Counted from the first letter of the stretch, positions 31,567-39,037 are shown. The stretch is DNA of 64,000 nucleotides from Deltaproteobacteria bacterium (GCA_021780495.1 JAJXYO010000015.1:62001-126000), one strand, 5' to 3'. Notes: generated by a model not told the origin, from the letters alone. Made by a program: numbers and translations.

Positions 31567-32937
31567 TTAGATTTTTGTCGTAACAGGACGTGGTGTCAAA
31601 ACAGATGGTTCTGTGGAAGAGGTCTCCATATTCTCAATTGCTTTCTTTTGCTCTTCAAAGCAGTTCGGACAAACGCCATGGCTGAAATGGGCTTCTGAAT
31701 GATTGGAAATATACTGCTCCATCTGGAGCCAGCTATTCTGGTCATCCCGTATCTTATGGCAGTACGAGCATATCGGGATGATACCTTCCAATAGTTTGAC
31801 CTTGGCAAGCGCCGCTTCCAGATCGAATTTCTGACGAGTCAGCAGATCCCGCTGTTCCTTCACCAGATAGTTTTGCTTCTCCAGCTCTTGTTTAGCCTCT
31901 TCCAGATCCCTGTATTTAATCCGTCGTTGCTTAATATTCTGGCTGAGATAGACGATCAGCAATAACGACATAAAAGACAAAAACGTCAGAGAAACAGTAA
32001 CCCAGTGCTGCCTGATCGCCTCTTTCAAGGTAACCTTGCCGTATTCTTCATACGGCGGTAGCCGCCATTCCTTCAGCAGCTTGTAAACGTTACCATAGTT
32101 ATCCGGCACCGACCAGCCGATAGCGTTTGTGTAACGGCCATCAGGCTTGTCGTGCGGCATGAGCAGCAATTGGGCTGCGACGCTGTTTGAAAGCTTCATA
32201 TCAGTATGCTTCAGGCGGGCAAAGGCAAAATTGGGATACAGATCCGAGCTGAGCAGGAATGGAAAACCGGCAATGTGCTGCTGATTGAGAATGCGAAAAT
32301 CTGTCAGGGCTATTTTTCCCTCTTGCTGCATACTTTCCAGGATGTCCGTAAGAACCGCACCGGAATCTGCCGCGCCGTTCTGTACCGCCTCCACCACCTT
32401 GTCGGCAGAACCGCTGAATTGGACCGAGGCAAGGTCGCTGGAAGAGATGCCATGGCGTTTCAGTTCGTCACGGGTAACCAGCCATGAGGCAAATGCGGTT
32501 TTGCTGGCCACTGCCAGTGATTTACCCCTGAGGTCGGCGAGTGTTGCGATGTCGGTTCTGTCTGCCTTGGTAAATATGACGGAACCGATGTAAGGAGACT
32601 CAATCCGGCCAACCTGACTGATCTGTGTTGCAATTCGGGATGCTCCATACTTTACCGACAGCTCTATGTACTGGGCAGGATTGGCTACCACGAACTCCAG
32701 CTGATTATTGGCAACCGCCTGTTCCATTTCTTTGTAGCTGCGGGGAATTATGACGAAATGTTGCTCCGGAATGGTGGCGTTCAGCCGGTCAGCAATTTGC
32801 TGCCACGATTTGAGGGCATCCTCGGGGCCACGAATGTTCAGAACGCCTATTCTTATGTCATTGGCTGAAGCAGGAACCGTGACAGAAAACAGCGCGCTGA
32901 CAATAAGCCACATGACTGGAACGATGGATTTAGACAT
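31567..32937 (-). CDS. PhnD-like binding protein fused to membrane helix and cytoplasmic zinc-ribbon
   Basis: A 456-residue protein. Signal or first helix (1-25) precedes a PhnD/phosphonate-type binding domain (about 27-290, with NPAQYIELSVKYGASR and ADLRGKSLAVASKTAFASW). A transmembrane helix follows (about 320-340), then a coiled coil (345-390) and a small domain with CSYC...CPNC (about 398-432), which is common in Geobacter regulators. It looks like a sensor missing a kinase or cyclase. The CSYCH is cytoplasmic and unlikely to carry haem. The output partner is unknown. Confidence 0.75.
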   Translation of the reverse strand: MSKSIVPVMWLIVSALFSVTVPASANDIRIGVLNIRGPEDALKSWQQIADRLNATIPEQHFVIIPRSYKEMEQAVANNQLEFVVANPAQYIELSVKYGASRIATQISQVGRIESPYIGSVIFTKADRTDIATLADLRGKSLAVASKTAFASWLVTRDELKRHGISSSDLASVQFSGSADKVVEAVQNGAADSGAVLTDILESMQQEGKIALTDFRILNQQHIAGFPFLLSSDLYPNFAFARLKHTDMKLSNSVAAQLLLMPHDKPDGRYTNAIGWSVPDNYGNVYKLLKEWRLPPYEEYGKVTLKEAIRQHWVTVSLTFLSFMSLLLIVYLSQNIKQRRIKYRDLEEAKQELEKQNYLVKEQRDLLTRQKFDLEAALAKVKLLEGIIPICSYCHKIRDDQNSWLQMEQYISNHSEAHFSHGVCPNCFEEQKKAIENMETSSTEPSVLTPRPVTTKI

Positions 32938-33203
32938 ATAAGATAGCCTTTGTCGGGTTTTGCTGCGTACACTATTGTTTCAGTTTGTTTTGACCGTATT
33001 CCCGCTCATTGGCGAACCAAATGCAAGGTACAGATTAAGGATAGGACAAGCAGAACGATTATTGAACAAAAATCTGATTCCAACGTTATATATAATCAAT
33101 AACGGCTCTACCACTATCGTGGAAACATGCTTCCAGCAATAAGCCGTTGCGGATATCAACGCCAAATGATATCAGTCTGTTTGAATGTGCTCGGGAGGTA
33201 ACC

Positions 33204-33389
33204 ATGGATTTCAATATCGCACGCGAACGGGCTGAGCATTGTAAAGTTCTTGCCCGTCCGGCCCGTCTCCGGATTGTCGGCGAACTGCTTAATGGCACTA
33301 TGTGCGTGTCCGACACCCTGAACGTCCTCCCAACAGTGCAGGCCAATGTTACCCTGATTTTCACTGGTCCCACTGAGATTCTATCATGA
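33204..33389 (+). pseudogene. Truncated arsR copy fused to the end of a CGGC gene
   Basis: Codons from ATG 33204 (GGGAGG upstream) match the first ~50 residues of the ArsR at 34173 (MDFN..., RLRIVGELLNGT, up to QAN). After that the sequence switches to the DNA that elsewhere ends the CGGC gene (ACTGG-CCCACTGAGAT, compare 37170-37190), out of the original frame. It therefore lacks the DNA-recognition helix. It is a deletion relic of a second copy of the operon. Confidence 0.75.
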
Positions 33390-33676
33390 CCTATGCGGAC
33401 TTGCAGGAAGCGCTCAATGTTCTGGGGTTGGGAAGACGTGCCACCCTTAAGGAAATCAAAACCCGGCATCGTGAGTTGGTGAAACGCCATCACCCGGATA
33501 CCGGTAATGAGTGCGGATCGGAGATGATACGGCAGGTAAATGACGCCTATAAGGTGTTACTGGATTATGTGTCCGGGTATCGCTTTTCTTTTGCTGAGGA
33601 TGAGTTTTACGAACAGAACCCTGAAGAGCGGCTCTTGATGCAATTTGCTGATACCCCGTTGTGGGGAAAGAGGTAG
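33386..33676 (+). CDS. Small J-domain protein, copy 1
   Basis: A 96-residue DnaJ-type protein with the HPD motif in KRHHPDTGNE. It is about 88 percent identical by eye to the protein at 37194. The J domain occupies residues 1-65, followed by a conserved tail (FSFAEDEFYEQNPEERLLM). Such short J proteins stimulate an Hsp70 ATPase. The ATG overlaps the stop of the truncated arsR (ATGA), as left by the deletion, so it may still be translated. Confidence 0.78.
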   Translation: MTYADLQEALNVLGLGRRATLKEIKTRHRELVKRHHPDTGNECGSEMIRQVNDAYKVLLDYVSGYRFSFAEDEFYEQNPEERLLMQFADTPLWGKR

Positions 33677-33864
33677 CAAGCGCGCCGCCATCTCTTCTTT
33701 AAGTACTTGAGATCGCAGTAATCAATGCATTATTTTATCTTTACTGATTGGGCCGTTCCTCAAGCTCGTGTGTTCTAACCCTTTTGGGAAGGAGGGGGGG
33801 GTGACGGCCGAATACCGGCAACTATTTTGACATTATTGCAAAAGTAAACGCAGATTGCACAAAA

Positions 33865-33896
33865 AATGGCCGTTTCTCGTGAGAAAAACGGCCATT
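33865..33896 (-). terminator. Terminator beside the displaced tRNA 3' end
   Basis: On the minus strand AATGGCCGTTTTTCTC pairs with GAGAAACGGCCATT, followed by TTTTTTG. It resembles the tRNA-Asn terminator at 38924-38953, both having a TGGCCG core, and lies at nearly the same distance from the tRNA-like end. Confidence 0.65.
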
Positions 33897-33903
33897 GTCT
33901 AAT

Positions 33904-33914
33904 TTGGCTCCCCA
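33904..33914 (-). repeat. Direct repeat of the tRNA-Asn 3' end (att-like)
   Basis: TTGGCTCCCCA on the plus strand is identical, in the same orientation, to 38961-38971, which covers the encoded CCA end of tRNA-Asn. No other part of a tRNA is present here. It may mark the far end of an integrated element of about 5.06 kb. Confidence 0.5.
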
Positions 33915-34144
33915 AGCGTGACGCTCAGCAAAACATATTCGCATACAATTTTGAGTTCCAAATGATCCCACGAAAGAAAAACCACCCAAGAACTGATTAT
34001 ATATTTCAGAGGGTTGAGGTCCCTCTGGCAACAGAAATGAGTAATGGGGAAAAATTATAAATATCAAGGAACGCGTCTCAACTATCATAGAAATTTGCAT
34101 ATAACAATAAGTCAGTTGCAAATACCAACTCCAGATGATATTAG

Positions 34145-34158
34145 CATATTCGAATATG
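34145..34158. promoter_or_regulatory. Operator-like palindrome ahead of arsR
   Basis: CATATTCGAATATG is a perfect 14-base palindrome ending 14 bases before the arsR ATG. The corresponding place in the relic copy (near 33182) has a degenerate version. Autoregulation by ArsR is likely. Confidence 0.5.
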
Positions 34159-34172
34159 ATGTGGAGGCAACC

Positions 34173-34523
34173 ATGGATTTCAATACAGCAAGCGAATGGG
34201 CTGAAGTGCTCAAGTCGCTGTCTCACCCAACTCGTCTCCAGATTGTGGCCGAGCTGCTAAATGGCACCAAGTGCGTCACCGACATCGAGGACATCCTCCC
34301 AGCATCTCAAGCCAACATCTCACAGCACTTGAGGGTACTTCGTCATGCCGGGGTGGTTGACTTTGCCCAAGATGGCTCCCAGCGGTGTTACTATGTAAGT
34401 CGTCCTAAGTTGACTTCAGCAGTTATTGCCCTGCTTGCAGAAGGTGAGTCTGTTATTCGCAAATCAAAGAGTGAAATCGATCAGGAAAAACAACCCTCAG
34501 GAGGTGGCTGCTGTGTCCAGTAA
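34173..34523 (+). CDS. arsR: ArsR family metalloid-responsive repressor
   Basis: A 116-residue winged-helix repressor. Helix-turn-helix region is DIEDILPASQANISQHLRVLRHAG (about 43-66), followed by the wing. Possible metal ligands are Cys37 in GTKCVTD and a C-terminal Cys pair (GGGCCVQ); the classical ELCVCDL motif is absent, so the inducer site differs from plasmid ArsR. GTGGAGGCAACC precedes the ATG at 34173. It heads a forward operon and overlaps the next gene by 11 bases. Whether the inducer is As(III), Sb(III) or another thiophile is unknown. Confidence 0.87.
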   Translation: MDFNTASEWAEVLKSLSHPTRLQIVAELLNGTKCVTDIEDILPASQANISQHLRVLRHAGVVDFAQDGSQRCYYVSRPKLTSAVIALLAEGESVIRKSKSEIDQEKQPSGGGCCVQ

Positions 34524-35310
34524 AGATATCCCTCCTCTCTTTGAACACAATCATGCTGACGAGCCGGTATTCCTCCCAGGCAACATGCTTGAGTCTGCCA
34601 GAATACAGAAGAGTCTGCCTCCCGTTGTGGTACCGGATGGATGCCTGTTGGATTTCGATGGTGAATTGGTGGACTTCCTGGTGGCAAACGGTAAAGCGAA
34701 GCTGGAACCCTCTTGGCCCTGCTTTCATACACGTCTCTACCGCTGGACAGTTAACGAAACAGTGTACGGGATTATCGGCGGTACTGTCGGGGCATCATTT
34801 GCAGTGCTTGTGGCAGAAGAGCTCTTTGCCTTGGGATGCAGGGCGCTAGTAACTATTTCCTCAGCCGGACTCATTGCTGAGCAGTTCCAGGCCCCCCTGT
34901 TTCTGCTAATTGAGCAGGCATTGCGCGATGAAGGGACAAGCTATCACTATCTGCCGCCTGAGCGTTACGCACTGGCAGCATCACCGTTACTGGAGGCAGT
35001 AGACCGGCGCTTGAATGTTGCTGGCCTCCAGTGTATCCGCGGTAAATCCTGGACAACCGATGCGCCCTTCCGTGAGACACAGAAGTTAATTTCAGCGCGA
35101 CGAGACGAAGGTATCATTTCCGTGGAAATGGAAGCCGCCGCCTTGCTGGCGATGGGAACAGCCCTCAACAAACCGGTCATCTGCTTCGCCCACATTACAA
35201 ATTCCATGGCCACCCGTGATGATGATTTTGAAAAGGGTGGCGACGATGGTCATGAAACCGCATTGAGAGTCTGTGCCTTGGCTCTATCCGCATTGTTGGA
35301 GCACAACTGA
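34513..35310 (+). CDS. Nucleoside phosphorylase family protein
   Basis: A 265-residue protein of the PNP/UDP phosphorylase fold. Motifs are GIIGGTVGASFAVLVAEEL (phosphate side), VTISSAGLI, and VEMEAAALLAMG, with the Glu/Met that hold the ribose. I chose the GTG at 34513, with AGGAGG 9 bases ahead and overlapping the arsR end; an ATG at 34426 lies deep inside arsR. The family splits nucleosides to base and ribose-1-phosphate. In an ArsR-controlled operon, a nucleoside-like metalloid compound (as made by ArsS) is a possible substrate; this is inference. Confidence 0.8.
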   Translation: MSSKDIPPLFEHNHADEPVFLPGNMLESARIQKSLPPVVVPDGCLLDFDGELVDFLVANGKAKLEPSWPCFHTRLYRWTVNETVYGIIGGTVGASFAVLVAEELFALGCRALVTISSAGLIAEQFQAPLFLLIEQALRDEGTSYHYLPPERYALAASPLLEAVDRRLNVAGLQCIRGKSWTTDAPFRETQKLISARRDEGIISVEMEAAALLAMGTALNKPVICFAHITNSMATRDDDFEKGGDDGHETALRVCALALSALLEHN

Positions 35311-35331
35311 ATCTATACCTTGGAGGTTTCC

Positions 35332-35613
35332 ATGTTGAAAATGGTTGTATTTCACACCGGAAGTGCTGGTTGAACGAGTTGCGCTATGGCTACAGGTGTA
35401 GCCAATAAAATGAAGGCTCACTTCGGTGAGGCGATTGACGTAAAGATACATCTGATTAATTCTCTGGAAGCCGCCAACTATGTGTTGAGAGCGGCCACAA
35501 CCGTCTTTCTTGACGACGCATGGGTTCCCCTGGATATCGCCACATCGGCAAGCAGAATGCATGAGTATCTTGAACAGGCACTGGCCAGTGAGGGTACAAA
35601 TGAAGGTTCGTGA
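35332..35613 (+). CDS. Putative selenoprotein, thioredoxin-like with UxxC motif
   Basis: Read through one in-frame TGA (35371-35373) the gene encodes 93 residues. The start MLKMVVFHTGSAG is followed by Sec14-T-S-Cys17, then a helix and strands (AMATGVANKMKAHFGE, IDVKIHLIN, TTVFLDDAWVPL). UxxC after a beta strand is the redox motif of many selenoproteins. GGAGG five bases before ATG 35332 is strong, while the later ATG at 35386 has none, so the TGA lies inside the gene. A 7-bp hairpin with loop AGGT lies 13 bases after the TGA. It overlaps the next gene by 14 bases. Confidence 0.72.
35371..35404 (+). promoter_or_regulatory. Candidate bacterial SECIS element
   Basis: After the TGA at 35371-35373, TGGCTAC (35387-35393) pairs perfectly with GTAGCCA (35398-35404) around an AGGT loop. 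The distance from UGA to the apical loop is 20 bases and a G is among the first two loop bases. Both fit published bacterial SECIS rules (loop 16-37 bases downstream). Confidence 0.62.
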
Positions 35614-36178
35614 CAGCGGCATGCCGCACGAGGAGATGTGGGACGGTTTTTTTGAGCCAGCCAAGGTGCTGGCCACGTTTGGCCTCGACCGTGGTGTTCA
35701 GGACCTGGTTGAGTTCGGTTGCGGCTATGGGACTTTTACCCTGGCCGCCGCCGCGATTGCTTCGGGAACCGTGCATGCCCTGGACATCGAACCGGAGATG
35801 GTGGATGTAGTCCAGCAAAAGTGCCGCGAAGCCGGTATCACAAATGTTAAGGCTACAGTTCGCGATTTTGTCGCACAAGGAACCGGGTTGAACAACAACT
35901 CCATGGACGCTGCCTTGCTCTTCAATATTCTTCACCACGAAGAGCCGGTAGCCCTGATGACAGAGGCCTTCCGGGTACTCAAAACAAACGGTATGCTGGC
36001 CGTCATTCACTGGAACTATGACCCAACGACGCCACGTGGTCCGGCCATGGAGATTCGCCCTCGCCCGGAACAGTGCATCGCATGGGGAAGAGAAGCCGGA
36101 TTCCATATCAACGAATGGAACCGCTACGACCTACCGCCGTACCACTACGGATTGCTCTTCAAGAGACCGTTTACTTGA
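35600..36178 (+). CDS. Class I SAM-dependent methyltransferase
   Basis: A 192-residue methyltransferase. The SAM-binding motif I is LVEFGCGYGTFTLAAA (about 37-52), motif II has ALDIEPEM, and later are ALLFNILHHEEP and FRVLKTNGMLAVIHWN. It starts MKVRDSGMPHEEMWDGFF, a common opening of this small group. I chose ATG 35600 (GAGGG upstream), overlapping the selenoprotein end. It lacks the conserved Cys set of ArsM, so arsenic methylation cannot be claimed. The next methyltransferase overlaps by one base. Confidence 0.82.
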   Translation: MKVRDSGMPHEEMWDGFFEPAKVLATFGLDRGVQDLVEFGCGYGTFTLAAAAIASGTVHALDIEPEMVDVVQQKCREAGITNVKATVRDFVAQGTGLNNNSMDAALLFNILHHEEPVALMTEAFRVLKTNGMLAVIHWNYDPTTPRGPAMEIRPRPEQCIAWGREAGFHINEWNRYDLPPYHYGLLFKRPFT

Positions 36179-36858
36179 TGAGCCACATGCTGCCCGTGAG
36201 GCAGCCGGGAACCACAATGCCCAAGACAGCACCTTTCGATGAGCAGGCGAACGACTATGACGCCTGGTTTGAGAAGCATTCTGACCTCTACCAAGCAGAG
36301 CTGGAGACTGTACGAAGCTTCATTCCTGCCAGTGGCATCGGGGTCGAGATTGGCGTCGGCACCGGACGCTTTGCGGCGTTGCTTGGCATTCACATCGGAG
36401 TAGAGCCAGCGCCCCGGATGGCCGAATTGGCACGACAACGGGGGATACAGGTTCTGGAAGGTGCTGCGGAAGCCCTTCCGCTTTCCGACAGCAGCTATGA
36501 TTTTGCCCTCATGGTAACAGTCGTTTGCTTCCTGGACGATGTATCCCTGGCGTTCCGGGAAGCCTGCCGCATCCTCAAGCCGAATGGGACTCTTGTTATT
36601 GGATTCATCGACCGGGAGAGCGAACTAGGTTGGCAGTACAGCCAAAAAAAGAATCAAAGCAAGTTTTACCACGACGCTACCTTTTATTCGGTGAGCGAAC
36701 TTGAGGCGTTACTGACCAAGACCGGCTTTTCCAACTTCGTATACCGGCAGACCGTGGTGCCGGGAGAAACAACTGACCTGACTGTCCGTGTTGGTCACGG
36801 CAGCGGCGGGTTTGTGGTTATACGGGCACAAAAAAAAGAGGGAAGGAGAAAAGAATGA
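36178..36858 (+). CDS. Second class I SAM-dependent methyltransferase
   Basis: A 226-residue methyltransferase. Motif I is GVEIGVGTGRFAALLG (about 58-73), with VEPAPRM, EGAAEALPL and ACRILKPNGTLVIGFID downstream. It resembles UbiE-type proteins and has no ArsM Cys triad. Start is ATG 36178 overlapping the previous stop (TGATG); ATG 36217, with GGGA at good spacing, would give a form starting MPKTAPFDEQAND and is a fair alternative. Its end overlaps the CGGC gene by four bases, so translation is coupled. Confidence 0.8.
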   Translation: MSHMLPVRQPGTTMPKTAPFDEQANDYDAWFEKHSDLYQAELETVRSFIPASGIGVEIGVGTGRFAALLGIHIGVEPAPRMAELARQRGIQVLEGAAEALPLSDSSYDFALMVTVVCFLDDVSLAFREACRILKPNGTLVIGFIDRESELGWQYSQKKNQSKFYHDATFYSVSELEALLTKTGFSNFVYRQTVVPGETTDLTVRVGHGSGGFVVIRAQKKEGRRKE

Positions 36859-37184
36859 AGGTTGGAATCATCCGTTGCCAGTTGACCGAGGATTTGTGCC
36901 CCGGCAGCACCGATTTCAAGGTTGCCAGGGAAGGAACTTTAGCCTTCGAAGAAACCGGGCCGGTGGAGATCATTGGTTTTCTCTCGTGCGGCGGCTGCTC
37001 CGGCAAGAAAGCTGTAACCAGGGCCAAGATGATGGTTGACCGGGGAGCAGAGGCCATCGTGTTCGCCTCTTGCATGAAGAACGGTAACCCCATCGGCTAC
37101 CCTTGCCCACACTTCGCCGCCATCAAAGGGTCTGTCGAGAAAAAGCTTGGGGCAGATACCCCAATAATCGACTGGACCCACTGA
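36855..37184 (+). CDS. CGGC domain protein
   Basis: A 109-residue protein of the CGGC family. The defining motif is in GFLSCGGCSGKKAV (Cys at about 46 and 49). Further Cys occur in IIRCQLTEDLCPG, FASCMKNG and YPCPHF. The family is thought to bind metal or act in redox; the function is unknown. AAGGAGAAAAGA precedes the ATG. Its 3' end is the piece found fused to arsR in the relic at 33350-33389. Confidence 0.85.
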   Translation: MKVGIIRCQLTEDLCPGSTDFKVAREGTLAFEETGPVEIIGFLSCGGCSGKKAVTRAKMMVDRGAEAIVFASCMKNGNPIGYPCPHFAAIKGSVEKKLGADTPIIDWTH

Positions 37185-37193
37185 GATCCCATC

Positions 37194-37484
37194 ATGACCT
37201 ATGCCGATTTGCTGGAAGCAATCAAGGTTTTGGGGCTTGGGAAACGGGCCACCCTCAAGGAAATCAAAACCCGACATCGTGAGTTGGTGAAACTCCATCA
37301 CCCGGATACCGGTAATGACTGCGACTCGGAGATGATGCGGCAGGTCAATACCGCCTATAAGGCACTACTGGATTATGTGTCCGGGTATCGCTTTTCATTT
37401 GCTGAGGATGAGTTTTACGAGCAGAACCCTGAAGAGCGGATCTTGATGCAATTTGCTGACACACCGTTGTGGGGAAAGCGATAA
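37194..37484 (+). CDS. Small J-domain protein, copy 2
   Basis: A 96-residue protein with J domain (about 1-65), HPD motif in KLHHPDTGND, and a conserved tail (SFAEDEFYEQNPEERILM). It ends the arsR operon 9 bases after the CGGC gene. A dedicated J protein suggests Hsp70 help in maturing or protecting an operon product. The near-identical copy is at 33386. Confidence 0.87.
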   Translation: MTYADLLEAIKVLGLGKRATLKEIKTRHRELVKLHHPDTGNDCDSEMMRQVNTAYKALLDYVSGYRFSFAEDEFYEQNPEERILMQFADTPLWGKR

Positions 37485-37625
37485 CATCCTTAACGTCATC
37501 ATTCATGTAAGTTGATAAAATCTATTTCGGGCCACAGGCACAAGAACAATTCAACCCCTTAGCCTTAGAGCTTGCGTTGTGCAGATGAGTCGATTTCCAT
37601 AAGCTACAGTACCTCCATTCCTCTG

Positions 37626-38669
37626 TCAATGAATGTGCCGATGATGGATATCAGGCCAGTGCACGTGTGAATGAGTTATCGGCTTATGCTCATGGGAATG
37701 GTCGTGCTTTACACCGTTTGCTCCATCGCCGTGCTCATGGTTGTGATGCTCGTCGTGCTCATGAGGATGAGAATGGATAAGGCTTTCATGCCGGTGGGAA
37801 TGCCGGTGCAATTCCCTATATAGAAAGAACATCCCAGAAAGCATGAGAGGTGCCGCTACCCAATACGCTCCGGGTGGGCGTTCTCCTAAGACAATGACGG
37901 AAAGTATGGTGCCAAAAAACGGTCCTGCTGCGAACCAGGTACTGGTCCTCGCAGACCCTATTTCTCTGAGGGCATGGATGAACAGGACGAGGCTCGCTCC
38001 GTAACTGAGCGCCCCGATAATGAGGGCTCTCGAAACCTGAACAGCCGTAACCGGACTCCTGAATAGGATGAGGAAGAGAAGAACGTTGAATATCCCGGCG
38101 CTCCACCCCTTCATGCAGGCCAGAAGAGAAGCAGGAAGGGTCTCCAGTTCGCGGGTCAGATTGTTGTCGATTCCCCATAGAATGCAGGCAGCGAGCACAG
38201 AAAGCCCGGGAATTGACACATGAACCCCATCGCTGCCGGTTATCACAACGAGTAAGGAAGCACCTATGATGAGAATCTTCCCGATCCAGACCTGATATCC
38301 GATGTACTCATGGAAGATCATCCACGCTAGTAGAGTCGTCGCAACCGTCTCGAAATTGAGAAGCAACGACACCTCGGTTGCCGTCCCGGAGAGAATTCCA
38401 TAGGCCATGAAAAGAGGAGCGGCAACGCCACCAGCCACAATCGCCCCAACAAGAGTAGCCCATTGCCGCCGGGATAGAGATCTCAGAACGTTGTAAAATG
38501 GAGTAGGCTGGCGGAGTACCACCCATGTCAGGCCCAGGCCCGATCCCAGGTAGAGAAGTCCCGCAAGGAGCGTTGTCGGTATCTGGCCCACGAAAACCTT
38601 GCAGGCAACCGGTGACATGCCGAACAAAATTGCGGAGAGAATTGCTGAGTGCATACCAGGTTTGCTCAT
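37626..38669 (-). CDS. EamA-type exporter with histidine-rich cytoplasmic tail
   Basis: A 347-residue DMT-superfamily transporter with ten helices in two EamA repeats (for example LSAILFGMSPVACKVFVG and LSVLAACILWGIDNNLTRE). The last 60 residues contain about 23 His in runs such as HSHPHEHDEHHNHEH, typical of metal-binding tails. The substrate may be a metal, metalloid compound or metabolite whose export is metal-linked. The ATG at 38669 was preferred to a TTG at 38684. It faces the arsR operon and lies inside the tRNA-bounded segment. Confidence 0.82.
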   Translation of the reverse strand: MSKPGMHSAILSAILFGMSPVACKVFVGQIPTTLLAGLLYLGSGLGLTWVVLRQPTPFYNVLRSLSRRQWATLVGAIVAGGVAAPLFMAYGILSGTATEVSLLLNFETVATTLLAWMIFHEYIGYQVWIGKILIIGASLLVVITGSDGVHVSIPGLSVLAACILWGIDNNLTRELETLPASLLACMKGWSAGIFNVLLFLILFRSPVTAVQVSRALIIGALSYGASLVLFIHALREIGSARTSTWFAAGPFFGTILSVIVLGERPPGAYWVAAPLMLSGMFFLYRELHRHSHRHESLIHSHPHEHDEHHNHEHGDGANGVKHDHSHEHKPITHSHVHWPDIHHRHIH

Positions 38670-38909
38670 TTCGACAAAATTCAAAAAATTACATCTAGAA
38701 ATAAGCTTATCACATAAAGGCCAATACTGTTTTATCCAACCTGTGATAGCAGCACCAAAAAGGATTTTACGATTTTATGAGGTTAATCTGGTAGGGGCTG
38801 CAATAGTCTTTAGCGAACGGTGGCAAAGTCACGGACCATCTGATACGCTAAAAAACGAAACATGCTGATAAACTTGATAAAGTTGCAGGAAGGCTTCTGG
38901 TAGTGTTTT
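38670..38909. other. Gap between the EamA gene and tRNA-Asn
   Basis: No gene is supported. A minus-strand stretch near 38812-38862 (MFRFLAYQMVRDFATVR) is too short to assign. The region should hold the EamA promoter. Confidence 0.4.
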
Positions 38910-38953
38910 TGAAATAAAAATAAATGGCCGATTTCATTGAAGAAATCGGCCAT
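38910..38953 (-). terminator. Terminator of tRNA-Asn
   Basis: A perfect 12-bp stem, ATGGCCGATTTC (38924-38935) and complement (38942-38953), followed on the minus strand by TTTATTTTTATTTC. It lies 8 bases after the tRNA end. Confidence 0.88.
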
Positions 38954-38961
38954 GGTTTTGT

Positions 38962-39037
38962 TGGCTCCCCATCGCGGACTCGAACCACGGACAAGGTGAT
39001 TAACAGTCACCTGCTCTACCGACTGAGCTAATGGGGA
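38962..39037 (-). tRNA. tRNA-Asn (GTT)
   Basis: A 76-base cloverleaf with encoded CCA. Acceptor TCCCCAT pairs with ATGGGGA, the D-arm is GCTCAGTCGGTAGAGC, the anticodon arm CTGTTAATC gives GTT, and the T-arm is TGGTTCGAGTCCG. The 3' end is repeated at 33904, as at many tRNA-integrated islands. Confidence 0.96.

Larger units (their letters stand above)
33677..34144. other. Gap holding a terminator and a displaced tRNA-Asn 3' end
   Basis: No gene is supported. On the minus strand TGGGGAGCCAA (33904-33914) equals the 3' end of tRNA-Asn at 38961-38971. It is followed after 8 bases by a hairpin (33865-33896, TGGCCGTTT core) with a U run. The tRNA gene has the same arrangement with a TGGCCG-core terminator at 38924-38953. 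The rest is AT-rich leader of the arsR operon. Confidence 0.6.

Noticed and set aside
31690-31760. CSYCH in the PhnD-like sensor taken as a c-type haem site
   Set aside because: The motif lies on the cytoplasmic side in a CxxC...CxxC zinc-ribbon-like domain, where haem c is not attached.
35386-35613. Short 75-residue protein starting at ATG 35386
   Set aside because: No ribosome site ahead of it; the strong one belongs to the ATG at 35332, whose frame includes the TGA read as selenocysteine.
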